Below, in pieces: positions 7,072 to 15,824 of a stretch of 15,833 nt of DNA. The position numbers were made by a program, and so were the translations under genes. The DNA is from Sphingobacterium sp. GTDB lineage: Bacteria; Bacteroidota; Bacteroidia; Sphingobacteriales; Sphingobacteriaceae. Location of the stretch: assembly GCA_030146225.1 (NCBI GenBank), contig JASLCA010000044.1:1-15833 (forward strand), given 5' to 3'. Below the pieces are notes generated by a model. The model made no database searches, was not told the origin of the DNA, and saw only the letters and a program-made list of their open reading frames with translations. Numbering within the stretch: the first letter of the stretch is position 1; each line of letters begins with the position of its first letter.

Positions 7072-8694
7072 TTAGTTAATGGAGTTTTGCTTGTTTTCTA
7101 CTATCCGAAGGGCATTAAGTATGGCTGTGCTTTCCTTACTATTTTTTGGAATCTTAAAGCCTATTTGTAGCTTTCCATCTGCGCTGGGCTGCACGGATGG
7201 GAAGGTTACTAATTGTGTTTTATTGTAACTTGGATTAATGCTGTTTGACTGGATGTTTTGACCTGTTTTTACCCAAATCTCCATTTCATTTTGCTGATTC
7301 TCTACTCCTGAGAATAGTGCTAAGCTGTATGCTTGAGATGGATTTAGATTGCCTATCTCTAGGAAGGCCTGTTTCGTATTTTCTGCATTAAGTACGACCG
7401 AGAAGTATGCCTGAGATACTTCAGCAGGCATGTGAAAGTCACTGGAAGTACGTTTTGGGCCTTTTGCACTGCGGGCATCAAAGTGCTGTAGCAAGCTGAT
7501 ATAGGCACTGCTTTCTTTATTGTGTAGGCTGCTTAATCCTGAGAGCTTTGTATGCTTTCGTTCAAATAAGAAGGAGTTCCAGCCAGGCATTATTAAATCA
7601 GCTCCAAAGTTAACCTGTATCGTCCCAAAGGCTGTGGGTAGCTCCTCCGCTTTCAGATAGGCTAAGCTTGTAATTTGATAAGGGTTTTCCACTGCTTTTA
7701 TTGCTGATATTTTAGCTACTGCAGCCTGTTCTTGGGTAAGGTTAAAGGGCTTGTACGGGTTGTCTTGAAGCTTCCCGAAAATCGCCTCATACCAGGTAGA
7801 TGCAGCTGTGAAACGTCCTATTCGTAAGTCTAAATGATAACCTTCTCTTGTGAAATTGTCCCCAATAAAGGAGCTCCTGCCAATTTGTATAGCAGTACCA
7901 GCAGGGATAAGGTAGTTTAAGGGGATAAGCTGCTGTATATTCTTGCTGACATTTGCAATATCTTCAAACATCTGCTGCTGATTGTTGGCATACCTTTCAA
8001 AATTTTTAGTTGTTGCATTTTCTGCATAGGCCCATGTCTGGTGATAGGCATATTTTACGGATGAAATAGGGTAGTTTTCTTTAACGTAGGCAAATAAAAG
8101 TGGTAGATCTTTTTCTACCGAGGGTAAATCTCCTGATAATACACTCGCCTGTTGGAAACAGATAATGTCCCAGTTCTCATCCTGTAGTGCTGTGCGTATA
8201 GAGGTCTTTCGTTGATTAGACTTTGCGCCATCAATTTCAGTCTTTCTATAGTCATAGATGTCTATATTTTCCAGGGCATTTTTCAGGTGGAAGTCCAGTG
8301 GTGCGCCACCTCGAAAGAGGTTGCCTATTACTAGTGGATGCCCTGCTTGCTTTGCGAGGTCATGCAGGTAATACTCAACTCCATCATCGGAAAAGCTATT
8401 TCCGATTACAAGTATTTTGGTAACGCCATCATCCAAGGGATCAGCAATCCGATATTGCTGATCCTTAAATGATAATTTCCCAATTTGCTGAACTATAAAT
8501 TTACTGTCAGTGCCAGCGATTGGACGTAAGAGGGGTTCTCCTTGGCTTTTCCACGCTTGACGTTCAGCATGGTTTAGGCTTAAGGTATCTCCTAGGAACA
8601 AGAGACTATCTTTTGTCTGTGCCTGTAGACCAAGGCAAGCCAAACTTAATAATGTGCAGGTTCTTAAGCCTAAATTTTTCAATCTAATATTCAT
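7072..8694 (-). CDS. exported DUF4886 / SGNH-hydrolase-like protein with C-terminal beta domain
   Basis: This is a 540-residue putative esterase-like protein of the DUF4886 branch of SGNH hydrolases. A Sec signal peptide (hydrophobic stretch near 13-23, cleavage around LQA|Q at 25) directs it to the periplasm. The core begins after a ~65-residue lead: ILVIGNSFSDDG (94-105) resembles SGNH block I with Ser100 as likely nucleophile, FRGGAPL (127-133) resembles block II, FQQASV (180-185) occupies the block III position, and REGYHLD (283-289) supplies His287. The residue three before the histidine, normally Asp, is Glu284. A second beta-rich region from about 350 to the end (starting FGTIQVNFGADLIMPGW) looks like an accessory, perhaps carbohydrate-binding, domain. 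I chose the ATG at 8694 because it opens on the signal peptide and leaves a 20-nt gap; the in-frame ATG at 8733 would overlap the upstream gene. An acetyl-esterase role on an imported glycan is plausible but unproven. Confidence 0.82.
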   Translation of the reverse strand: MNIRLKNLGLRTCTLLSLACLGLQAQTKDSLLFLGDTLSLNHAERQAWKSQGEPLLRPIAGTDSKFIVQQIGKLSFKDQQYRIADPLDDGVTKILVIGNSFSDDGVEYYLHDLAKQAGHPLVIGNLFRGGAPLDFHLKNALENIDIYDYRKTEIDGAKSNQRKTSIRTALQDENWDIICFQQASVLSGDLPSVEKDLPLLFAYVKENYPISSVKYAYHQTWAYAENATTKNFERYANNQQQMFEDIANVSKNIQQLIPLNYLIPAGTAIQIGRSSFIGDNFTREGYHLDLRIGRFTAASTWYEAIFGKLQDNPYKPFNLTQEQAAVAKISAIKAVENPYQITSLAYLKAEELPTAFGTIQVNFGADLIMPGWNSFLFERKHTKLSGLSSLHNKESSAYISLLQHFDARSAKGPKRTSSDFHMPAEVSQAYFSVVLNAENTKQAFLEIGNLNPSQAYSLALFSGVENQQNEMEIWVKTGQNIQSNSINPSYNKTQLVTFPSVQPSADGKLQIGFKIPKNSKESTAILNALRIVENKQNSIN

Positions 8695-8714
8695 AACTAA
8701 TTTCTTGTCTTGCT

Positions 8715-10760
8715 TTAAATATTTTTCTTCCAAACAATAGCATCTGCTATTACGCGTCCTTCGGTTTGATTAGCTTTTACTTTGACATAGGATTTGCTGC
8801 TTTTCTGAAGTTGAAATTCTCCAAGCTTGACCCACTCGCCTGAGGATAATCCGAGTGACTTAATCTCGGACTTAAGGATTTCAACTTGATGGCTCTTCTT
8901 GCCATCGAAGACCTCATAACTAAGCTTGTCAGCCAAGGAATGATCATCTGCTATATAGCTGTAGATGGCATATTTGCCTGTTTCGGCAATCTTTGCTGTA
9001 AACTTAACGGCTGCCTTTGGATCAGGTGTAGCAAAGACATATTTGTCTTTCATATAGCCGCTTTTAATGGTTTCCCAAGAGCCTTCAACGCTTACTAGCT
9101 GCCTGTCTTGATTATCGATTAATGTTTCTGGCAGGCTGCCATCGGCTAATGGGTCTGTCTTTAATTTTTGAATTAATTGCTGTACATCTATATCTTGAAC
9201 CGTTTGCTGGTGATTTATGGCTTGCACCGCTGCTGTAGCAGCGGATTGCGCCAAGACCATAAACACTGGCTCCATCCGAATAGAGCCAAAGGCTATATGT
9301 GATGCAGACATACAGACAGGTACCAATAAGTTGCTGCACTCTGCTTTTTTAGGGGTAATTGATCTATAGGAGATCGGATAGGAGGCTGGAACGGGCTTTT
9401 GTACATCGCCCTCGTTCTTTACCATGCCATTTACTACGAGGCGTTGAATGTTATGTGAATCCATTTGGTAGGCTGCCATCCCTACCTGATCTTCGATTAC
9501 CTCTAGCCCTTCACAGTGTTTCTGCGTCATGACCATTGGGCCAATCATACGCCTTGCTTCGCGCACATATAGCTGATTAGAAAAGCCATTTGTGTCTTTG
9601 AACTCGTCTTTGCAAAAGCCCCAAGATTGCATCTCTTCACGAATGTGCATTGGAACTTTAGGGTCATGGCTTAAGTAATATAATAGGCCGTGGGTATAGT
9701 CTTCATGTTTCTTCCAAATGGCTTGACGGGTTTCAAAATCTCCTTCTGGATAATCATGATTTTCACCAATCATATCCGTTGAAAAGGCTCCGAAATTATT
9801 AAAGTCCGTTTTCCCATTGGGCATATACTTTATTAAGAAGCCTCCACTGTGTTTATAGTTGTTGAGACCGTTGGCAAGCTTTTCGATCACCAGTTTCCCA
9901 AAGATGGTTGTCCATTGCTCCTTTTCGATCTGCCTACTCAGGAGTTCATAATGTGCAGCATTGTAGTTCTCAGGTTTATGAAATGCAATCTGGTTGTTTT
10001 TATCCTGTGTCAGGGTTAACCGAAAGTTATAGGCTTGAATTTTATTGTCTCCAGTACCTGTTGCTGCTAATTTGTCCGAAGATATACCCCATAATAAACC
10101 ACTTTTTGGATCTCCTGGGATTTTATAGGGATCAATTCCATCAGGAAATTGATGTACCTCATGCAATTGAACGCCATTTTGTGTCTCTCCATATTGACTA
10201 TTGGGCTCTCGCCCAATAGCATAGCTTACGCCTGCTTTTGCCATTAAATCACCTTCATAGCTGCAGTCAATAAACATCTTCGCTTTTATGCGTATGCTTT
10301 CCGCTGCCGAGCCCTTGGTTTTCTGAACGATAATTTCCGTAATTACGTTACCCTGCTTTACTACCTCTTGGAGCTGGTAGTTTGTCTCGATCGCTAGATT
10401 GGCTGCCTGTATGTAGTCATTAAATACAGCTGAAGCTACATGAGGCTCAAAGGTCCATTGTTCAAACTTGTCGTAATAGCTTCCAATACGTCTGTAAAAA
10501 TCCTTGGCTAAGCCTGTTATGGCAAATTTATTACCAATATCAGTAGCCCCTAAACCTCCCGTTGTTAGTCCCCCCAGGTAGTTACGCGGCTCAATAACTA
10601 TTGCCTTTTTACCTAGCTTAGTGGCGGTGTAGCCGGCAATAATTCCAGCAGAGTTTCCGCCATATATACATACATCAACTTCCACATTGCGTTGGCTAGC
10701 CCAAGTGAGGTTGGCGAGAACGATAAGCATGGAACACAGTAAAAATATTTTCCTTTTCAT
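8715..10760 (-). CDS. exported FAD-dependent oxidoreductase (FAD_oxidored type) with C-terminal golvesin/Xly-like CBD
   Basis: This 681-residue flavoprotein has a Sec-type signal peptide (hydrophobic core 5-20, cleavage near WAS) without a twin-arginine motif. The dinucleotide-binding Rossmann fold follows at once: VDVCIYGGNSAGIIAGYTA (28-46) carries the GGxxAG variant glycine motif, and IVIEP places Glu57 at the end of strand two to bind the FAD ribose. YLGGLTTGGLGATD (61-74) is the typical next motif of the PF12831-like family. FIDCSYEGDLMAKAGV also fits that family. The last ~124 residues (from about 558) match the golvesin/Xly carbohydrate-binding pattern: SW..IKSGY...Y early, Y.IYSYIAD in the middle, GEWVKLGEFQL and RVIADAIVW at the end. 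Relatives are often labelled xanthan lyase because of this C-terminal domain, which is misleading. The gene starts 7 nt after susD. The domains are clear; the electron donor, acceptor and substrate are unknown. Confidence 0.9.
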   Translation of the reverse strand: MKRKIFLLCSMLIVLANLTWASQRNVEVDVCIYGGNSAGIIAGYTATKLGKKAIVIEPRNYLGGLTTGGLGATDIGNKFAITGLAKDFYRRIGSYYDKFEQWTFEPHVASAVFNDYIQAANLAIETNYQLQEVVKQGNVITEIIVQKTKGSAAESIRIKAKMFIDCSYEGDLMAKAGVSYAIGREPNSQYGETQNGVQLHEVHQFPDGIDPYKIPGDPKSGLLWGISSDKLAATGTGDNKIQAYNFRLTLTQDKNNQIAFHKPENYNAAHYELLSRQIEKEQWTTIFGKLVIEKLANGLNNYKHSGGFLIKYMPNGKTDFNNFGAFSTDMIGENHDYPEGDFETRQAIWKKHEDYTHGLLYYLSHDPKVPMHIREEMQSWGFCKDEFKDTNGFSNQLYVREARRMIGPMVMTQKHCEGLEVIEDQVGMAAYQMDSHNIQRLVVNGMVKNEGDVQKPVPASYPISYRSITPKKAECSNLLVPVCMSASHIAFGSIRMEPVFMVLAQSAATAAVQAINHQQTVQDIDVQQLIQKLKTDPLADGSLPETLIDNQDRQLVSVEGSWETIKSGYMKDKYVFATPDPKAAVKFTAKIAETGKYAIYSYIADDHSLADKLSYEVFDGKKSHQVEILKSEIKSLGLSSGEWVKLGEFQLQKSSKSYVKVKANQTEGRVIADAIVWKKNI

Positions 10761-10767
10761 AGCTTTC

Positions 10768-12447
10768 TTAATAATTGTTATTCTGTATTAAACTTTTATT
10801 GACTTCGGTTTCAATCCGTGGTATAGGCCATACATAATCTCGTTCTTTGTTAAAGTTTCGCTTCTCGATTATGCGCATCTGATCTTGATTAAGCACTTTA
10901 CTATAATCAGGACTCCCATTGGCATCTATTGTCGGCGCATTGGCTAGCCAACCCGTCCTGATTCGGCCTAGAAGGTTTCCTGGCATTACCTCATGTGCAA
11001 TCTCCCAGCGACGGATATCAAACAGTCTCAATCCTTCGGCAGCAAATTCATACTTTCTTTCTTTACGAACGATGGACCTTAATGCTGCTTGCGACTTACC
11101 GGGGGTAATGCTGGGCATCTTTACGCTAGGGCGTTCACGGACTAGGTTAATTGCTTCGTAAACGGAATTGTCTATTTGATTCAGTTCTATTTTTGCTTCC
11201 GCATAGTTAAGCAGTACCTCTGCATAGCGGAATAAAATGGCATTTAGCTCCGAGTTGGTCCGGTCGCCTATGTCTAAATCATCTGCATATTTGCGAAATA
11301 GGTATCCAGAGAATGTAGCATAGGCATTTGTGGCATCCGTATTGGCTATGCGTTTTGGGGTCGCTGTGCGGTAATCCCAAGTCATTAGGCTGTCAGGATG
11401 AGTTTCGAATACTACACCTAGGAAACGGGTTTGTGGCAATACCACCGTTTGCGTAAGGCGGGGGTCCCTATGCTCGAAGGGCTTGTTGGGATTGTATAAA
11501 GGGGATTTATCAATGTTCAGTCCATCTGTACATTCATAAGAGTCAATTAAGGATTGTACCGGGATTTTGTTGGAAAATCCTTGCATCAATCGAGAGTAAA
11601 ATTGGGAAGGAATGCTATGTGTAGCGAGTCCTTTTTTGTATTGACTTGCCCAAATAATTTCCTTAGACTGCTCTCCGGCATATTTAAATAATTGCTCAAA
11701 ATTATTATGCAATTGGTATTGATTCAATGCCATTACGGCCTGTGCGGCATCCGCTGCCTCTTGATAGCTTTTGTTGAAGAGGGCGGATCTAGACTTTAGG
11801 GCTAATGCGGCACCGCGCGTAGCACGTCCAAGATTGTTCCCCGTAGCGCTTATAGGGAGCTGACTGGCAATAGCATCGATCTCTGACATGATAAAACTAT
11901 TTACTTCTGCCTTGCTAGACTTCGGGATCTTGGACTCCGAGAGTGGCACTAGCTTGGTTAATAAGGGTACCCCGCCATAAAGTTCATTTAGGTAAAAATA
12001 AAAATAGGCTCTTAGAAATCTAATCTCTGCTATCCTACCAGTTAGCGTAGCCTCGGGAACGCTATTAATAAGTCCTGGCGCCTTATCCAAAATGGTATTA
12101 CAGCGGCCGATGCCTACATAGAGTAGGTTCCAGAAGTCACTGGTAAAGACATTGTTTGCATCCGCATTGCCCATGCCTAATATCTGGAGCGCATTTGTAT
12201 TTCTTTCCCAACCAATATCTGAGGCATAATCCAAAGCTAAGGCAAAGGGCATAGGCACGTCTTTAGGCGTGCTATATAAAGCATTGTAAGCTCCAGTCAC
12301 AGCCATATTCAGTTCTTCTTCATTGGATATAAAGGTTTCACTTGAAGGACTGTCTAAGGGGAGTTTTATTAGGTAATCCTCGTTGCAGGCATTGCAAAAC
12401 AAGCAGATTGCAAGTCCTGCACTATATAATAATAGGTTTCTTTTCAT
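10768..12447 (-). CDS. SusD/RagB-family surface glycan-binding lipoprotein
   Basis: This 559-residue nutrient-uptake lipoprotein pairs with the STN-type SusC encoded 11 nt upstream. Its signal peptide ends at Cys21 (LFCNAC); the lipobox is loose, but the following NEDYL is acidic as in surface-exported lipoproteins. SusD hallmarks appear in order: EEELNMAVTGAYNALY (43-58), EIRFLRAYFYFYLNELYGGVP (141-161), EIIWASQYKKG (263-273), SYECTDGL then FEHRDPRL (303-331), ILFRYAEVLLNYAEAKIEL (404-422), RKERKYEFAAEGLRLFDIRRW (461-481), and a tail ending SLIQNNNY. The DPRL and LFDIRRW blocks make it a more canonical RagB/SusD than the plus-strand SusD, which has only looser versions, so the two probably bind different ligands. 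The gene is intact, and the FAD oxidoreductase follows after 7 nt. Confidence 0.95.
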   Translation of the reverse strand: MKRNLLLYSAGLAICLFCNACNEDYLIKLPLDSPSSETFISNEEELNMAVTGAYNALYSTPKDVPMPFALALDYASDIGWERNTNALQILGMGNADANNVFTSDFWNLLYVGIGRCNTILDKAPGLINSVPEATLTGRIAEIRFLRAYFYFYLNELYGGVPLLTKLVPLSESKIPKSSKAEVNSFIMSEIDAIASQLPISATGNNLGRATRGAALALKSRSALFNKSYQEAADAAQAVMALNQYQLHNNFEQLFKYAGEQSKEIIWASQYKKGLATHSIPSQFYSRLMQGFSNKIPVQSLIDSYECTDGLNIDKSPLYNPNKPFEHRDPRLTQTVVLPQTRFLGVVFETHPDSLMTWDYRTATPKRIANTDATNAYATFSGYLFRKYADDLDIGDRTNSELNAILFRYAEVLLNYAEAKIELNQIDNSVYEAINLVRERPSVKMPSITPGKSQAALRSIVRKERKYEFAAEGLRLFDIRRWEIAHEVMPGNLLGRIRTGWLANAPTIDANGSPDYSKVLNQDQMRIIEKRNFNKERDYVWPIPRIETEVNKSLIQNNNY

Positions 12448-12458
12448 GATTTAATTGA

Positions 12459-15400
12459 TTAAAACTTAGCACTTAGTCCAAAACTGTATACTTTCATCTG
12501 GGGATACCATCCTCCCGTGCCTATAGGACCTTCTGGATCATAACCTTTCCAGAAATTTGTTTTGGTGAATAGGTTTTGTCCCGAGGCAAACAGACGCAAT
12601 GCACGCAGCGGCATATTGCCCGACTGTGGCAAGGGAACGCTGTAACCCAATGTTACATTTTTGAGCCTTAGATAGGCTGCATTTTTCATCCAAAAGGTGG
12701 AGTTTTGTATATTGTTGGTCTCATTAAATGCATAGCGTGGAAAGGAAGCCTGCGGATTGTCCGTGGTCCAACGGTCCTTATGTTGTTCTTGGATAGTCCC
12801 GCCTTGATAGAATGGCATAATTCCTTGCCCGTAGAGATAGCCGTCTGCCTTGCCAACCCCTTGTAAGAATACTGCTAGGTCAAATCCTTTGAAGGCTAAG
12901 GAGAGGTTTGTACTATAGGAGTAACGCGGGATCGGACTACCCATAATAATTTCATCAGCTTGATCAATTTTCCCATCCTGATTTTGATCCTTGTATTTTA
13001 TGTCTCCAGGAGCTACAGTTCCAAATTGTTTGGCATGCGAAGCAACTTCATCGGCCGTGTTGAAAAGTCCGATGGCTTCGTAGCCATATAAGGATCCTAT
13101 AGGATGGCCTTCATGATTGACCGTGAGTCCTGTACGCACTACGCCGTGCATGTCTAGCACCTTATTTTTTACATCTGAAAGGTTCACAGCTACATTGTAC
13201 TTAAGCTCGCCAATTGCATTGTTATAAGTTAGGGATACATCCCAGCCTTTGTTTTCTACGACCCCGGCATTTTGGTAAGGAGGGTTTTGTCCTAGTATTT
13301 TTGGGATGTCAAGCTGTAGGAGTATGCCTGAAGTTTTTCTAAAGTAGTAATCAGCGGTTATGCCAAAATTTTTCCAGAGGACAAGATCCAAGCCAAGGTT
13401 ACTGACAGTGGTAGTCTCCCAACGTATTTCGGGGTTAGCTAGGCTGCTTAAAGCGGCACCAGTATGTATGGTCTCCCCGAAAACGTAATTGTTGGATCCA
13501 AGATTAAAGAATGCCGCAAAGGGATACAGGCCAATATTTTGATTTCCAAGCCTACCCCATGAAGCCCGTAGTTTTAGCTCATCTACCACTGTAGATAGGG
13601 ATTCCATAAAGGACTCCTCACTGATGCGCCATCCAGCCGAAAATGAAGGAAAGAAGGCATATTTATTGCCCACCGCAAAGCGGGAAGAGCCATCATAACG
13701 CGCATTGGCTTCTACTAGATACTTTCCTTTATAATTATAATTAAAACGCCCAAATACGGATCTTAGAGACCAGTGAGATGCATTTCCAGCAGTCAGGTTG
13801 TTATCTCTATTTCCGGCATTAATTTCTTGCAACTCGGGTATTAAGAATACTTCTCTATAGGCAGATAAGAAATTATCTTGCTGATCTTCCTGCTGAAACC
13901 CAGTCATCAGACTAAAGTTATGATCTTTATTAAAGGTTTTGTCATAAGATACTACTGCCCGTAGGTTGTTGTACCAATACTGATTATAGCTTTCTGTTAA
14001 GGAGTTACGTTGTGGGGTTAAATAGGCCTTAGCACCATCATGGTAATAGCTTTGAATCGTGTTGATAAAATTCTTTTTATGTTTTATCTCATACTTAGGC
14101 GCATAAACCAAATTAATAGTCATGCCCTCAATAGGCTTGTATTTTAGGTCTATATTAAAGATTGAGGTCATCGGGTTTTCCAAGTTTAATCCTCCATCCC
14201 TTGCTTTAGCTATAGGGTTTTCGCCATTCCAACCTTCACCATACTGTCCAGTAGACAATAATCCAGCTTGATTTGCAGGGATGCGACGCATCCAATGGAA
14301 AATACTTCCTGTGCCTGATGAAGGTTCTTTAAGCTCTGCCTTTGTAAAGAAGAAATCTATTGCGGTGCTGATTTTATTAGACAATTTTATATCACTATTA
14401 AGTCTAAAGTTGTAACGCCTGAAGTTTGTATTTTCGATTATTCCGGCTTGATCAAAATATCCCAAGGAGCCTAAAACCTTCACGTGCTCTGATCCACCTT
14501 GGGCGCTTAGGTAATGGTTGTTCATAAAGGCATTGTCCTTCATGGTTAAGCCTTGCCAATCCGTATTAGGATAGCGATCAGGATCTTCACCCATGCCTGC
14601 GGTATATTGATCAATCATCTGCTGCGTGAAAATTGGACTTTTCCCCGTATTGGTATAGGCTTCATTTAGCAAGTTCATATGATCTAATCCCCCGACCATC
14701 TTGGTCATTTCGGTAGGCTTTTGCCAGCCAACATAATTGTTGTAATTGACTGATACCTCGTCTACATTTGCGCGTTTAGTGGTAACTAATATGACCCCAT
14801 TGGCAGCTCTGGATCCATAAATAGCGGCTGATGAGGCATCTTTAAGGATGGATACATTGGCAATATCATTAGGATTAACATTATTGATATTCCCTTCTAC
14901 GCCATCGATTAGCACTAGGGGATTGGCATCTCCTAGAGTTCCTATTCCCCGAATTCGGAGGTTGCCAAGATCTTTCCCTGGCTGTCCAGAGGCTTGTGTG
15001 ACTGTTAAGCCTGGGGCAGCTCCCTGTAAGGCGGCAGATGCTTGCCCTACGGGTTGTTTCGTTAGTTGATCAGCTTTTACCACAGCTACAGCCCCTGTAA
15101 GGTTTACTTTTTTCTGGGTGCCATAGCCGACCACAACGACCTCATCTAGATCGCTAATTGCTGGTTTTAAGCTTATTTTCAGGGCTTGATTGCTCTTTAC
15201 CTCTTGCTCAAAGGGGATATAGCCCACTAAGGTAAAGCTCAGGCTGGTTGGGAAGCTGCTGATCTCAAGCTCAAACTCCCCAGCTGTATTGCTCGTGGTG
15301 CCTTGCTTGCTGCCTTTGTCTACAATGCTAACGCCTGCCAATGCAGTCCCATCAGGGGCTTGTACCTTGCCCTTTATACCTTTTTGTACTATTGACTGAT

Positions 15401-15824
15401 TGCTTACCGCTATAGGCGCATTGGAAGACTTCGCAAGGGGCTTCTTTAGCTTGTGAATCAGAATGGTCTTGTCTTCAATGCTATAGCTGTATGGCAGATC
15501 TTTTAATACATCTGTTAAGAACTGCTTTAAATTTGCACTGTTGATATTAATATCAATGGGTTTAAGGCTTTTGATCTCCTTTAAATCATAGATAACCACA
15601 TAAGCGGTATTATCTTCTAGGTATTTAAATGCATTTTCAATTTTCGCAGATTTTTTCTTGAAAGTAAGCTGTTGCGAGAATGACTTTGCCTGTAATTGGA
15701 ATGCCCCAATAATCAGGAAGATACTTATTAGTTTAAGAATCATAATTAAGGATCGAATACGTTGTAAATAAGTATTGACATAACGAAATGGAGGGCGGGG
15801 TATCCATCCTTGACTTTTTTTCAT
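12459..15824 (-). CDS. SusC/RagA-family TonB-linked outer membrane transporter with STN signalling domain
   Basis: This 1121-residue barrel opens the minus-strand operon. A basic extension (1-27) precedes a hydrophobic signal segment (28-46, cleavage near QA|K at 46). The long lead is common in SusC proteins of Sphingobacteriaceae, so I keep the ATG at 15824, although Met28 (15743) is an alternative. An STN domain spans about 52-125, a CarboxypepD_reg-like domain about 150-222, and the TonB-box region DLDEVVVVGYGTQKK begins at 225. The plug follows with NLRIRG, PLVLIDG and ILKDASSAAIYGSRAANGVI, then the barrel, ending in AKF. A calcium-loop-like DQNQDGKIDQAD lies at 946-957. STN domains of such transducers contact a FecR-type anti-sigma factor in the periplasm, so substrate binding probably induces the operon through an ECF sigma factor; those genes would lie beyond the right edge. 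Only nine bases of upstream DNA are visible, so no promoter can be assessed. Confidence 0.95.
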   Translation of the reverse strand: MKKSQGWIPRPPFRYVNTYLQRIRSLIMILKLISIFLIIGAFQLQAKSFSQQLTFKKKSAKIENAFKYLEDNTAYVVIYDLKEIKSLKPIDININSANLKQFLTDVLKDLPYSYSIEDKTILIHKLKKPLAKSSNAPIAVSNQSIVQKGIKGKVQAPDGTALAGVSIVDKGSKQGTTSNTAGEFELEISSFPTSLSFTLVGYIPFEQEVKSNQALKISLKPAISDLDEVVVVGYGTQKKVNLTGAVAVVKADQLTKQPVGQASAALQGAAPGLTVTQASGQPGKDLGNLRIRGIGTLGDANPLVLIDGVEGNINNVNPNDIANVSILKDASSAAIYGSRAANGVILVTTKRANVDEVSVNYNNYVGWQKPTEMTKMVGGLDHMNLLNEAYTNTGKSPIFTQQMIDQYTAGMGEDPDRYPNTDWQGLTMKDNAFMNNHYLSAQGGSEHVKVLGSLGYFDQAGIIENTNFRRYNFRLNSDIKLSNKISTAIDFFFTKAELKEPSSGTGSIFHWMRRIPANQAGLLSTGQYGEGWNGENPIAKARDGGLNLENPMTSIFNIDLKYKPIEGMTINLVYAPKYEIKHKKNFINTIQSYYHDGAKAYLTPQRNSLTESYNQYWYNNLRAVVSYDKTFNKDHNFSLMTGFQQEDQQDNFLSAYREVFLIPELQEINAGNRDNNLTAGNASHWSLRSVFGRFNYNYKGKYLVEANARYDGSSRFAVGNKYAFFPSFSAGWRISEESFMESLSTVVDELKLRASWGRLGNQNIGLYPFAAFFNLGSNNYVFGETIHTGAALSSLANPEIRWETTTVSNLGLDLVLWKNFGITADYYFRKTSGILLQLDIPKILGQNPPYQNAGVVENKGWDVSLTYNNAIGELKYNVAVNLSDVKNKVLDMHGVVRTGLTVNHEGHPIGSLYGYEAIGLFNTADEVASHAKQFGTVAPGDIKYKDQNQDGKIDQADEIIMGSPIPRYSYSTNLSLAFKGFDLAVFLQGVGKADGYLYGQGIMPFYQGGTIQEQHKDRWTTDNPQASFPRYAFNETNNIQNSTFWMKNAAYLRLKNVTLGYSVPLPQSGNMPLRALRLFASGQNLFTKTNFWKGYDPEGPIGTGGWYPQMKVYSFGLSAKF

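Noticed and set aside
8695..8733. Earlier ATG for the SGNH-like gene at 8733, adding 13 residues
   Set aside because: It would overlap the flavoenzyme gene by 19 nt and put a Lys/Glu/Asp-rich stretch before the signal peptide; the ATG at 8694 gives a clean Sec signal.
15741..15824. Shorter SusC beginning at Met28 (15743)
   Set aside because: The basic lead before the hydrophobic segment is common in SusC proteins of this group, so the longer start is preferred, though not proven.
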